The notes beneath the pieces were generated by a model. That model was not told where the DNA came from. It saw nothing but the letters and a program-made list of their open reading frames with translations, and searched no databases. Of a stretch of DNA of 33,936 bases, positions 6,184 to 14,130 are shown piece by piece. The position numbers and the translations under genes are program-made. Position 1 is the first letter of the stretch; the number at the start of each line of letters is the position of its first letter. The DNA comes from CAWKGV01 sp963849305. GTDB lineage: Bacteria > Pseudomonadota > Alphaproteobacteria > Acetobacterales > Acetobacteraceae. Where the stretch lies: contig CAWKGV010000017.1 in NCBI GenBank assembly GCA_963849305.1, positions 1-33,936 of the forward strand. Direction: 5' to 3'.

Positions 6184-8732
6184 CCGAGAAAGAGACCGAG
6201 GCCGAACGCCTGCTGCGCCGGCTGGCGGGACGACGCGCCCTCGCGCGGCTCGCGATCCTTTTCGAGCTGGTTTGGCCCGTGCTCTGGCCGCCGCTCGGCG
6301 TCGCGGGGCTGTTCGTCTGCCTCGCGCTGCTGAACGTGCCCCGGCTGCTGCCGCCCTGGGGGCAGGTGGGCTTGCTCGCCGCGGCGGTGTTGGCCGTGAT
6401 CGTTTTGCTGGCGCGCGGGGTCCGGGGTCTCGCCTCGCCCGACGCGGCCGCCGCCGACCGCCGGCTGGAGCACGCATCGGGCCTGCGCCACCGGCCGCTG
6501 TCGGTGCTCGCCGACCATCCCGCGAACGCCGACGAGGCGGGAGCGGCGCTGTGGCACGCGCATGTCGCCCGCGCGGCGCGCCAGATCCGGCGCTTGCGCG
6601 TGGGCCTGCCGCGTCCCGGCCTCGCTCGCCATGACCGGCGGGCGCTACGCGGGGCGCTGGTGGTCGGGCTAGTCGCCTGTGCCGGCATCGCCGGCGAGGA
6701 CGCCCCGGCCCGCGTCTGGGCGGCGCTGCGTCCTACTTTGCCGCGCGGGGCCGCCGGTCCGGGCACCGAAGTGCAGGCCTGGGTCACGCCGCCCGCCTAC
6801 ACGCACGTCGCGCCACTCTTCCTCAAGCCGGGACTCGCAGCTTTCGCGGCCCCGACAGGCTCGCATCTGATCGTGAGCGTCACCGGCGGGAACGGCGCGC
6901 CGCGGCTCAACCTGGCCGGGCAGTCCGCCCCGTTCCGCTCGCTCGACAGCGCGAGCTTCCAGGCCGAGCGCGACCTCACCGCCGGCGGGCACCTCGCGAT
7001 CCGCCGCAACGGCGGCGAGCTGGCCGGCTGGGACGTCACCATCACACCAGACCAGCCGCCGGCCGCGACCTGGGCGGCGCCGCCGGGTGCTTCGCGCTCC
7101 GGCCAACGGACCCGGTTACCTTGGCGCGCCACCGACGACTACGGCGTGGTGTCGTTGCGGGCCGAGATCAGACTGCGCGACCGCAAGGACGCGCCTCCCC
7201 TCTCAATCGCGATCCCGCTGCCCGGCGGCGATCCCAAGGAGGCACACGGGGTCGCGGAGCAGGACTTGACCGCCAATCCCTGGGCGGGGCTGCCGGTCGT
7301 CGCGCGTCTGGTGGCGCGCGACGCGGTCAAGCAGGAGGGAACAAGCGACGAGGCGCAGTTCGTGCTGCCCGAGCGCGTGTTCCGCAATCCGGTCGCGCGG
7401 GCGCTGATCGCGATCCGCAAAGGCCTCAGCCTGCGCCCCGACGACCGAGAGACCGCGGTGGGCGGCCTCGACGCGCTGCTGGTCAAGCCGGAGGCGCTCG
7501 GCGGCGATGTCGGGGCGTACGTGAACTTGTCCAGCCTCTACTACCGTCTGGAATTCGATCAGAGCCCAGGGGCGATCGGCGAGGTGCAGGAGCAGATGTG
7601 GCGGCTCGCGCTGCATCTGGAGGAGGGCGCGACCAGCCGGACGGCGCGCGAGCTGGAGGCGGCCCGCAAGGCGGCGCAGGACGCGCTCGAGCGGACGCGC
7701 CACGACCCGACTGCGGCCCACCGCGCCGAGTTGGAGCGCAAGCTCCGCGCCTTGGAGGAGGCGATCCAGCGGCACATGCAGGCGCTCGCCGAGCAGCTCC
7801 AGTCGCGGCACGAGGAAATGCCGTTTGATCCGCAGTCGCGCCAGCTCTCAGGCCGCGAGATGGAGCGGTTGGCCGAGCAAGCGCGCGAGGCGGCGAAGGC
7901 GGGGCGAATGGACGAGGCCGAGCAGCGGATGGCGCAACTCGAGCGGATGCTGAACCAGTTGCGCAACGCCCGGCCGATGACCGCCGAGGAGCGGCGCCGG
8001 GCGGCGCAACGCCAGAAGGGCCACCAGCAGATGGGCGCGTTGCAGGACATGATCGGCCGGCAAGGCGGGTTGCTCGATCATTCTCAGAGCCGCGCCCGCG
8101 ACCGCCGGGGCGACGCGCAGGACGAGCAGAAGCAGGGCGACCAGCCGGCCGATTCCTCCGCCGCCCAGGGGCAGGAGGCCGACCGGCGCGTGCAACAGGC
8201 ACTGCGCCGCGCGCTGGGCGAGATGATGCAGCAATTCGGCGATCTGACCGGCAAGATCCCCCCGAGCTTGGGCGAGGCCGATCAGGCGATGCAAAGCGCT
8301 GCGCAGGCGCTCAGTCAAGGCCGCGACCAGGCCGCGGGACGGTCTCAAACCAAGGCCATCGAGGCGTTGCAGAAGGGCGGGCGCGAGATGGGCCAGCAAA
8401 TGGCGAGCCAGTTCGGCCAATCCGGCCAGCAGTCCGGGGAGAATGACGGCGAGGAGATGGGGATGAGCCTCTCGGACAGCCAGGGCGAGGGGGACGCCGA
8501 TGGCGATTCCTCGCTTACCGACGGGCAGGCCGGGCGCGGGCGCGACCCGCTGGGGCGGCGCTACGGCCAGGGCGGCAACGGCGTCGACGAGAGCAACGAT
8601 GTGACCGTGCCCGACCACGGCGAGCGCAAGCGGACCGAGGAGATCGAGCAGGAATTGCGCCGTCGCGGCGCCGACCTCACCCGTCCGCAGGAGGAGCTTG
8701 ACTACATCAACCGGCTGCTGAAACAGTTCTGA
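6180..8732 (+). CDS. DUF4175 (TIGR02302) family membrane protein
   Basis: Large inner-membrane protein of a family found mainly in alphaproteobacteria; its function is not established. The 850 residues begin with hydrophobic segments at about 20-52 and 61-78 and a third at about 152-168. A periplasmic-looking domain rich in beta strands follows (about 200-420). A long charged, Gln-rich helical region (about 470-760) with many MQ, QQ and RQ runs comes next, then an acidic, Gly-rich stretch. The conserved end is ADLTRPQEELDYINRLLKQF. It starts inside the lysA stop codon (ATGA), so it is probably co-translated with lysA, a common arrangement in this order. The family call rests on overall architecture and the C-terminal motif. 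Confidence 0.85.
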   Translation: MTEKETEAERLLRRLAGRRALARLAILFELVWPVLWPPLGVAGLFVCLALLNVPRLLPPWGQVGLLAAAVLAVIVLLARGVRGLASPDAAAADRRLEHASGLRHRPLSVLADHPANADEAGAALWHAHVARAARQIRRLRVGLPRPGLARHDRRALRGALVVGLVACAGIAGEDAPARVWAALRPTLPRGAAGPGTEVQAWVTPPAYTHVAPLFLKPGLAAFAAPTGSHLIVSVTGGNGAPRLNLAGQSAPFRSLDSASFQAERDLTAGGHLAIRRNGGELAGWDVTITPDQPPAATWAAPPGASRSGQRTRLPWRATDDYGVVSLRAEIRLRDRKDAPPLSIAIPLPGGDPKEAHGVAEQDLTANPWAGLPVVARLVARDAVKQEGTSDEAQFVLPERVFRNPVARALIAIRKGLSLRPDDRETAVGGLDALLVKPEALGGDVGAYVNLSSLYYRLEFDQSPGAIGEVQEQMWRLALHLEEGATSRTARELEAARKAAQDALERTRHDPTAAHRAELERKLRALEEAIQRHMQALAEQLQSRHEEMPFDPQSRQLSGREMERLAEQAREAAKAGRMDEAEQRMAQLERMLNQLRNARPMTAEERRRAAQRQKGHQQMGALQDMIGRQGGLLDHSQSRARDRRGDAQDEQKQGDQPADSSAAQGQEADRRVQQALRRALGEMMQQFGDLTGKIPPSLGEADQAMQSAAQALSQGRDQAAGRSQTKAIEALQKGGREMGQQMASQFGQSGQQSGENDGEEMGMSLSDSQGEGDADGDSSLTDGQAGRGRDPLGRRYGQGGNGVDESNDVTVPDHGERKRTEEIEQELRRRGADLTRPQEELDYINRLLKQF

Positions 8733-8823
8733 TCGGCAGGCGAAACGGCGAGGGCCGGAGGGAACGGGCTTTCGCCGGCGCGCCGGACGAAGCATGGTAG
8801 CAGAACCGCAGCCCGAGGCACGC

Positions 8824-9447
8824 ATGGCCGATCAGCGCCCCAGCCCACCGGAGAGCAAGCCCGCCGGAATGCCCCCGGTTGTGGTCAAGAAGTACGCGAA
8901 TCGCCGGCTCTACAACACCGAAAGCTCCAGCTACATCACGCTCGACAACCTAGCCGAGATGGTGCGCCTAGGCCGCGATTTCGTTGTCTATGACGCGAAA
9001 AGCGGCGACGACATCACCCGCGGCGTGCTCACCCAGATCATCGTCGAGGAAGAAGGCAAGGGGCGGAACCTGTTGCCGACCGGCTTCCTGCGCCAATTGA
9101 TCGGCTTCTACGGCGATCAGATGCAGGCCCTGGTGCCGCGGTACCTGGAGCAGTCGCTGGCCGCCTTCGCGCAGCAGCAGGAGCAGGTCCGCGCGACGAT
9201 GCAGAAGACGATGGGCAGCCTATTCCCGTTCGGCAATGCCACGATCGAGGAAATGAGCCGGCAGAACATGGCGATGATGGAGCGCGCCTTTAGCCTGTTC
9301 ACCCCGTTCTATCGTCCGCCCGAGGGAGCGATCACCGGCGCAGGGCCTGACGAGAACCAGGAAATCGCGGACCTGCGCGCCGAGGTCGCCGAACTACGCC
9401 GCCAACTCGCCGCGGCGAAGGGGGCGAAGCCGGCGAGCGGCGGATGA
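8824..9447 (+). CDS. phaR: Polyhydroxyalkanoate synthesis regulator PhaR
   Basis: DNA-binding repressor that also binds polyhydroxyalkanoate (PHA) granules and controls phasin and PHA synthesis genes. The DNA-binding domain starts with VVVKKYANRRLYNTESSSYI and continues through LDNLAEMVRLGRDFVVYDAK (about residues 16-75). The PHB accumulation-regulator segment with LIGFYGDQMQALVPRYLEQS follows (about 95-115). The C-terminus is a short coiled coil (IADLRAEVAELRRQLAAAKG). The ATG at 8824 has GAGG five bases upstream; ATG at 8794 is a possible longer start. No PHA synthase or phasin gene is next to it. The stop codon lies inside a 32-bp palindrome that probably ends transcription. Confidence 0.92.
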   Translation: MADQRPSPPESKPAGMPPVVVKKYANRRLYNTESSSYITLDNLAEMVRLGRDFVVYDAKSGDDITRGVLTQIIVEEEGKGRNLLPTGFLRQLIGFYGDQMQALVPRYLEQSLAAFAQQQEQVRATMQKTMGSLFPFGNATIEEMSRQNMAMMERAFSLFTPFYRPPEGAITGAGPDENQEIADLRAEVAELRRQLAAAKGAKPASGG

Positions 9448-9473
9448 GCATCCATGATCATGGATGCTCATCC
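9442..9473. terminator. 32-bp perfect palindrome between convergent genes
   Basis: Bases 9442-9473 read identically on both strands, centred on CATGATCATG, and include the phaR stop codon. The next gene ends at 9475 on the other strand. A long perfect hairpin between convergent genes is best explained as a bidirectional terminator or RNA-end stabiliser, although there is no T-run. Confidence 0.6.
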
Positions 9474-9474
9474 C

Positions 9475-9732
9475 TCAATGCAAGCCGGTCGCCGGCTCCC
9501 GCTCGCACCCGGCAAGGGCCAGAAGCAACTCGTCATTGCTTGAGCCGAGCATCCAAATCTTCGCGGCGAAGGCCATAAGGGCATCCGAAGCGCGGATATC
9601 GTCCGCCCCGTCCCGCAGCTTCGCGGCGAAGATCTGCGCGTCCTCGGCGATGAACTGCACGGTGAGGAGCGAAGCCAAACGGAGCAGATGGCGCTTCGCC
9701 TCGGCGGAGAGGCGGTCCAACTCGAGAAACAT
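9475..9732 (-). CDS. Small helical hypothetical protein
   Basis: An 85-residue protein, probably all helical: MFLELDRLSAEAKRHLLRLA, then VQFIAEDAQIFAAKLRDGAD and ASDALMAFAAKIWMLGSSND. No domain was recognised and no membrane segment or signal peptide is seen. It lies convergent to phaR, with a palindrome between them, and about 116 bp downstream of trpF on the same strand. Codon use resembles its neighbours, which supports it being real. Function unknown. Confidence 0.6.
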   Translation of the reverse strand: MFLELDRLSAEAKRHLLRLASLLTVQFIAEDAQIFAAKLRDGADDIRASDALMAFAAKIWMLGSSNDELLLALAGCEREPATGLH

Positions 9733-9848
9733 GGGCTTCCCACGGGTTTGAGCCGTTTTGGCAGTGTCATCCGGCCGTCAATGCGACCGTCTCGCCGTGA
9801 ACTTACGCGCGGAGTGTGAAGGAACCCTAACCGTCCGGCCCGCGAGAG

Positions 9849-10475
9849 CTACACTGCGCGGGCGCGCGCGATAAAGGCGCGGACGAGCTCAGCGTCCTTC
9901 ACTCCCGGCGCGGTCTCGACCCCGGACGACACATCCACCGCCGGGGCTCCGGTTGCGCGCACCGCCTGCGCGACGTTGTTGGGCGTGAGACCGCCGGCCA
10001 GCATCCAGGGCGCGGGCGAGGTCCAACCGGATAACAGCGACCAGTCGAACCGCGCCGCATTGCCCCCCGGTCGGCTGGCCTCGGGTGGGGGCCTGGCTTC
10101 CAACACCAGCCGGTCCGCCCCGCCACTCTCGGTTGGCAGGTCGCAGCGCTCGGCCACCGCGACCGCGCGCCAGACGGGCAACCCGAACCGCCGACGCAGC
10201 GTCATCGCGATCCCGGGCGCGGCATAGACCTGCAATGCCTCAAGCCGCAGCCCAGCCAGTGCGGCCGCCACGTCCTGCTCGCGCGGTCGCACGAACAGGC
10301 CGACCCGACCGGGCCCGCCCGCGGCGCGCGCCGACAGCGCTGCGGCCTGTGCGGGCGTGACGAACCGGGGGGAGGCGGGGAAGAACACGAAACCGACCCA
10401 ATCGGCGCCGGCCTCGATGGCCGCATCGAAGATCTCCGGGTCGTTGACCCCGCAGATCTTGACCTGCACGCTCAA
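9849..10475 (-). CDS. trpF: Phosphoribosylanthranilate isomerase
   Basis: Third committed step of tryptophan synthesis: an Amadori rearrangement of phosphoribosylanthranilate, on a single TIM barrel. The catalytic Cys is in VKICGVND (Cys8) and the catalytic Asp in AVDVSSGVETAPGVKD (about residue 180). GFVFFPASPRFV (about 28-39) and MLAGGLTPNNVAQAV (about 158-172) are family motifs. The 208 residues are full length. The usual LQLHG strand is LQVYA here (about residues 80-84), so the common His is absent, possibly a lineage variant. It heads the usual alphaproteobacterial string trpF-lapA-ihfB-sppA-rpsA read leftwards as ordered on the map; lapA ends 19 bp upstream. Confidence 0.93.
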   Translation of the reverse strand: MSVQVKICGVNDPEIFDAAIEAGADWVGFVFFPASPRFVTPAQAAALSARAAGGPGRVGLFVRPREQDVAAALAGLRLEALQVYAAPGIAMTLRRRFGLPVWRAVAVAERCDLPTESGGADRLVLEARPPPEASRPGGNAARFDWSLLSGWTSPAPWMLAGGLTPNNVAQAVRATGAPAVDVSSGVETAPGVKDAELVRAFIARARAV

Positions 10476-10494
10476 CGCGCCACCGCCGCGCTCG

Positions 10495-10797
10495 TCAAGC
10501 CATCGGCGGCGGGCCTATCGGCCGCGGCAGACGCGTTTGCAGGGATCGCACCTCTTCCTCTAGGAGCTGAAGCCGCGCCTCGGCGCGCCGCGCCCGCCGT
10601 CGCTGTGGCAGTCCGGAGACCCAGGCCAGCAGAGCGCCCGCTAGAAACGCCAATCCCGCCGCCGCCAGCACGGCAACCGAGAGCGGCAGGATCAGGGTAA
10701 AGTCGGTGGGCCAGAATCCGAGACTGACCGGCTGGCGGTTGGAGAGCGCGAACAGCACCAGCACGATCAGGAAGGGAGCCGCGATCAGCAGGCGCAT
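10495..10797 (-). CDS. lapA: LapA-domain (DUF1049) inner-membrane protein
   Basis: A 100-residue protein with two membrane helices: RLLIAAPFLIVLVLFALSN (about 2-20) and LPLSVAVLAAAGLAFLAGAL (about 36-55). A short periplasmic link with QPVSLGFWP lies between them. The second helix is followed by a basic, coiled cytoplasmic tail (RRRARRAEARLQLLEEEVRS). In the known family, LapA works with LapB at the inner face to tune LpxC degradation and so lipopolysaccharide synthesis. The ATG at 10797 was chosen because the helix starts at once; a longer frame from 10839 would overlap ihfB. The neighbours ihfB and trpF are as usual for this order. Confidence 0.87.
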   Translation of the reverse strand: MRLLIAAPFLIVLVLFALSNRQPVSLGFWPTDFTLILPLSVAVLAAAGLAFLAGALLAWVSGLPQRRRARRAEARLQLLEEEVRSLQTRLPRPIGPPPMA

Positions 10798-10810
10798 GAA
10801 GGCTCCGATG

Positions 10811-11131
10811 CTAGGACGCCGGCACGCGATCGATGCCAACGCGCACCGGCTTGCCTCGATTGACGCGCTCGCGCAATTCCTTCCCGGCCTTAAAGAACGG
10901 CACCGCCTTTTCCACCACCGGCACCGCTTCTCCGGTGCGGGGGTTCCGCCCGGTGCGGGCGTCGCGCCGCTTCACTGTGAAGGCGCCGAAGCCGCGCAAC
11001 TCCACCCGCTCGCCGCGCGCCAGCGCCAAGGTGATCTCCTCGAAAATCGTGGCGACGATCAGCTCCACGTCGCCTGCCCGCAAATGCGGGTTGGCGGCCG
11101 CCAGTTCGGCGATCAGTTCCGACTTGGTCAT
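10811..11131 (-). CDS. ihfB: Integration host factor beta subunit
   Basis: DNA-bending nucleoid protein that pairs with IHF-alpha. The 106 residues show MTKSELIAELAAANPHLRAG, the helices to about residue 45, then RVELRGFGAFTVKRRDARTG and RNPRTGEAVPV (about 46-76), the beta arm that inserts into the minor groove, and VPFFKAGKELRERVN at the end. The start at 11131 matches the family; upstream in-frame codons do not. A 13-bp gap separates it from lapA and 28 bp from sppA, suggesting one transcript. Confidence 0.94.
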   Translation of the reverse strand: MTKSELIAELAAANPHLRAGDVELIVATIFEEITLALARGERVELRGFGAFTVKRRDARTGRNPRTGEAVPVVEKAVPFFKAGKELRERVNRGKPVRVGIDRVPAS

Positions 11132-11159
11132 TGCGTGCCCCCGGAGCGGTGCCCACGGT

Positions 11160-12083
11160 TCAGCCGCCGGAACGTTGCCAGAGGGCCAGCGCGCCGTCAA
11201 CAATAAGTCTTTGAGAAGACAGGGTTTCCCAAAGTCGGTCCGCAACCCAGCCAAGCCTGCCGGAAAGTGCGCGCTGCGCCAGGCCCGGTTGCGTCAGATC
11301 CTGCGTCGGCAGCCGGAGTGGGACACCCTTGGCTTGGGCGAGCCACAGCCGGGCATCTCGTTCCCCGCCGAGCTGGTCCACCAACCCCAGCCTAAGCGCC
11401 TGCTGGCCGGTGTAGGGGCGCCCATCGGCGAGCTTGCGGACTGCCGCGGTGTCCATGTGCCGGCCGTTGGCCACCATGGTCACGAACTGGTCGTAGTAGT
11501 CCGTGACCAGGCCTTGCAGCATGTCCCGGCCCTCCGGCGTCAGCTTCTCGGTCAGGCTCGGCTGGTCCTTGAGCGGGCCGGACTTGATCACCGTGGTCGC
11601 GACCCCGAGCTTGTCGAGCAGGCCGGATATCTCGGCGGTCTGCATGTACACGCCGATCGAGCCAGTGAGCGTGCCTTGACGCGCCCAGATGCGCGCGGCC
11701 GGAGTCGCGATCATGTAGCCGGCGGAGGCGGCGATGCCGCCCATCACCGCGACAAGCGGCTTTTGGCGCGCCACCTCGGCGATCACGTCGTGCAGCTCCT
11801 CCCCGCCGGTCACGCTCCCGCCGGGGCTGTCGATCGCGACGATCACGGCCTTTACCGAGTGGTCGGTGCCGAGGACCCTGATGTCCTTTGTGAGCTGATC
11901 CTCTTCGGCGATGATGCCGTCGATCCGCACGCGCGCAACATGGGCGCCTGGCCCAAAGAGCCCACGACCGCGCAGGCCCGCCAGCACCGCCGCCACCACG
12001 GCGAGCACCGCGACCACCCGCCAGACGATGAGATGGCGTTTGAGGCGCTGACGGTCGATCAGGAGATCGGTTTCGAGGGACAT
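11160..12083 (-). CDS. sppA: Signal peptide peptidase SppA (S49 protease)
   Basis: Membrane-bound serine protease that degrades cleaved signal peptides. The 307-residue short form has one N-terminal membrane helix (VWRVVAVLAVVAAVLAGL, about 20-37). VAIDSPGGSVTGGEEL (about 82-97) follows, then the nucleophile Ser in GGIAASAGYMIA (about 115-126) and the general-base Lys in SGPLKDQPS (about 166-174). TGSIGVYMQ supports the fold. The ATG at 12083 was preferred over 12101. It lies between rpsA and ihfB on the same strand as in related genomes. A REP-like inverted repeat separates it from rpsA. Confidence 0.93.
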   Translation of the reverse strand: MSLETDLLIDRQRLKRHLIVWRVVAVLAVVAAVLAGLRGRGLFGPGAHVARVRIDGIIAEEDQLTKDIRVLGTDHSVKAVIVAIDSPGGSVTGGEELHDVIAEVARQKPLVAVMGGIAASAGYMIATPAARIWARQGTLTGSIGVYMQTAEISGLLDKLGVATTVIKSGPLKDQPSLTEKLTPEGRDMLQGLVTDYYDQFVTMVANGRHMDTAAVRKLADGRPYTGQQALRLGLVDQLGGERDARLWLAQAKGVPLRLPTQDLTQPGLAQRALSGRLGWVADRLWETLSSQRLIVDGALALWQRSGG

Positions 12084-12088
12084 CGGTG

Positions 12089-12192
12089 GACCCTCACCCA
12101 ACCCTCTCCCAAGAGGAGAGGGCTTTAACCGTTGAGGAACGGACGCCTGTTTCTCCCTCTCCCGTTTGCGGGAGGGGGTTGGGGTAAGGGCC
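12089..12192. repeat. REP-like composite palindrome after rpsA
   Basis: Outer arms CCCTCACCCAACCCTCTCCC (from 12091) and, near 12169-12190, a G-rich near-complement enclose two smaller hairpins: CCCTCTCC-caaga-GGAGAGGG (12102-12122) and CTCCCG-tttg-CGGGAG near 12158-12173. Such CCCTCACCC...GGGTAAGGG elements are common interspersed repeats in high-GC proteobacteria. It probably serves as the rpsA transcript end. Confidence 0.65.
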
Positions 12193-12226
12193 GGTCACCG
12201 CGAACGGTCCAGATAGGGACGCGGCG

Positions 12227-13969
12227 TTAGCTGTTCTCGGTCTGCGCCTGCTGATTTCGCCGCCGGATCGCAGCACCCAGGATATCGCCCAACGAGGCCC
12301 CGGAGTCAGACGAGCCGAACTCGGCCATCGCCTGCTTCTCCTCCTCCACTTCCTTGCCCTTGATGGTGAGGGTCAGCCGGCGCGCCGCGCGATCGACCGC
12401 GGTGACCTTGGCATCCACCTTCTCGCCCACCGCGAACCGATCGGGCCGCTGATCGGACTTGTCGCGCGCGAGTTCCGAGCGGCGGATGAAGCCGGTCAAC
12501 ACGTCGCCCACCTTCACCTCGATGCCGTTCGCCTGCACGGCGGTGACGACGCACGTCACCACGTCGTTCTTATGCACGGTCTCGAGCACCGAGGCCGCCG
12601 GGTCGTCCTTCAGTTGCTTGACGCCGAGGGAAATTCGTTCCTTTTCTACATCGACGTCGAGCACCTTGGCCTTGACCACGTCGCCCTTGTTATAGTGCGT
12701 CATCGCCTGCTCGCCGGACTCGTCCCAGGACAGGTCCGACATATGCACCATGCCGTCGATATCGGCGGAAAGTCCGATGAACAGCCCGAATTCGGTGATA
12801 TTACGGATCTCGCCCTCGACCACCGAGCCGATCGGGTGCTCATCGACAAACTGCTCCCACGGGTTCCGCTGTACCTGCTTGAGACCGAGCGAGATGCGGC
12901 GCTTGGACGCGTCCACGTCGAGCACCATCACATCTACTTCCTGGCTGGTGGCGACAATCTTGCCAGGGTGGACGTTCTTCTTGGTCCAAGACATCTCGGA
13001 AACGTGGACCAGGCCCTCGACCCCCGGCTCCAGCTCCACGAAGGCGCCGTAATCGGTGATGTTGGTCACCCGGCCGGAGAATTTGGCGCCCGGCGGATAC
13101 TTGGCGGCCACGCCCTCCCACGGGTCGGCCTCGAGTTGCTTCATGCCGAGGCTGATGCGCTGGGTCTCCGGGTTGAACCGGATGACCTGCACCTTCACCT
13201 GTTGGCCGATCTGCAGCGCCTCGGATGGATGGTTGATTCGCCGCCAGGCGATGTCGGTTACGTGCAACAGGCCATCCACGCCGCCGAGATCGACGAAGGC
13301 GCCGTAGTCGGTGATGTTCTTCACTACCCCGTCGAGCACCATGCCTTCCTTGAGGCCCTGGATCAGCTCGCTGCGCTGCTCGGCCCGGGTTTCCTCCAGA
13401 ACTGCGCGACGCGAGACGACGATATTCCCCCGCGCGCGGTCCATCTTCAGGATCTGGAACGGTTGCGGCGAGCCCATCAGCGGCGTGACATCGCGCACCG
13501 GGCGGATGTCCACCTGACTGCCAGGCAGGAACGCCACGGCGCCGCCGAGATCGACCGTGAAGCCGCCCTTCACACGCCCGTAGATCGCACCGGTCACCCG
13601 CTGGCTGCCCTCGAACGCCTTCTCGAGATTGGTCCAAGCCTCCTCACGGCGGGCCTTTTCGCGCGATAGCACGATGGAGCCGTCACGGTCTTCGTAACGT
13701 TCGACGTACAGCTCGACCACGTCGCCGGGCTTGATCTCCGCCTTCGAGCCGGGCGGGCCGAACTCCTTGAGCGCGACGCGCCCTTCGGACTTTAAGCCAA
13801 CATCGACCACGGCGTAGTCGTCGGTGAGACGGACCACCCGGCCTGAGACGACCGAGCCATCGAAGCCGCTGTCGCGGCCAAGCGTCTCGTCGAGCAGGGT
13901 GGCGAAGTTGTCGCCGTGGAAATGGTCCTGAGTGGGTTCAGCGGTGCGGAGGCTTGCGGAAGCTGCCAT
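12227..13969 (-). CDS. rpsA: 30S ribosomal protein S1
   Basis: Binds mRNA and docks it on the small ribosomal subunit. The 580 residues carry six S1 (OB-fold) repeats at roughly 37-105, 122-190, 208-277, 295-365, 382-450 and 468-535. Clear markers are KNITDYGAFVDLGGVDGLLH in repeat 3, TNITDYGAFVELEPGVEGLV in repeat 4 and RNITEFGLFIGL in repeat 5. The start at 13969 (MAASASLRTAEP) fits alphaproteobacterial S1 proteins. Usually cmk lies directly upstream of rpsA; here a cation/proton antiporter gene lies between them. A perfect 8-bp hairpin lies 87 bp upstream of the start. Confidence 0.96.
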   Translation of the reverse strand: MAASASLRTAEPTQDHFHGDNFATLLDETLGRDSGFDGSVVSGRVVRLTDDYAVVDVGLKSEGRVALKEFGPPGSKAEIKPGDVVELYVERYEDRDGSIVLSREKARREEAWTNLEKAFEGSQRVTGAIYGRVKGGFTVDLGGAVAFLPGSQVDIRPVRDVTPLMGSPQPFQILKMDRARGNIVVSRRAVLEETRAEQRSELIQGLKEGMVLDGVVKNITDYGAFVDLGGVDGLLHVTDIAWRRINHPSEALQIGQQVKVQVIRFNPETQRISLGMKQLEADPWEGVAAKYPPGAKFSGRVTNITDYGAFVELEPGVEGLVHVSEMSWTKKNVHPGKIVATSQEVDVMVLDVDASKRRISLGLKQVQRNPWEQFVDEHPIGSVVEGEIRNITEFGLFIGLSADIDGMVHMSDLSWDESGEQAMTHYNKGDVVKAKVLDVDVEKERISLGVKQLKDDPAASVLETVHKNDVVTCVVTAVQANGIEVKVGDVLTGFIRRSELARDKSDQRPDRFAVGEKVDAKVTAVDRAARRLTLTIKGKEVEEEKQAMAEFGSSDSGASLGDILGAAIRRRNQQAQTENS

Positions 13970-14055
13970 GTGGTAGTTCTGTTCCGTGACGGGCGTTCCG
14001 GTGATTGCCGGATTGGGCCGTTGTTCTTGCGCGTTTCGGTCTGGAAACACGACTT

Positions 14056-14076
14056 GCCCGCGGATTTACCGCGGGC
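14056..14076. other. Perfect hairpin in the rpsA 5' region
   Basis: GCCCGCGG-ATTTA-CCGCGGGC, 8-bp arms, lies between the antiporter stop (14131) and the rpsA start (13969). With no T-run it may be a weak terminator for the antiporter transcript or part of the rpsA leader. Confidence 0.5.
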
Positions 14077-14130
14077 CCGGTTGCTCATTAACTCGGATGA
14101 ACCAAGGAGATACGTGCCCGGCGCGCAAAG

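Noticed and set aside
10833..12128. 431-codon plus-strand frame opposite ihfB and sppA
   Set aside because: Overlaps two certain genes completely and has no recognisable protein features.
12572..13669. Long plus-strand open frame opposite rpsA
   Set aside because: It is the shadow of six S1 repeats in a GC-rich gene: no ribosome site, no domain, and rpsA is certain.
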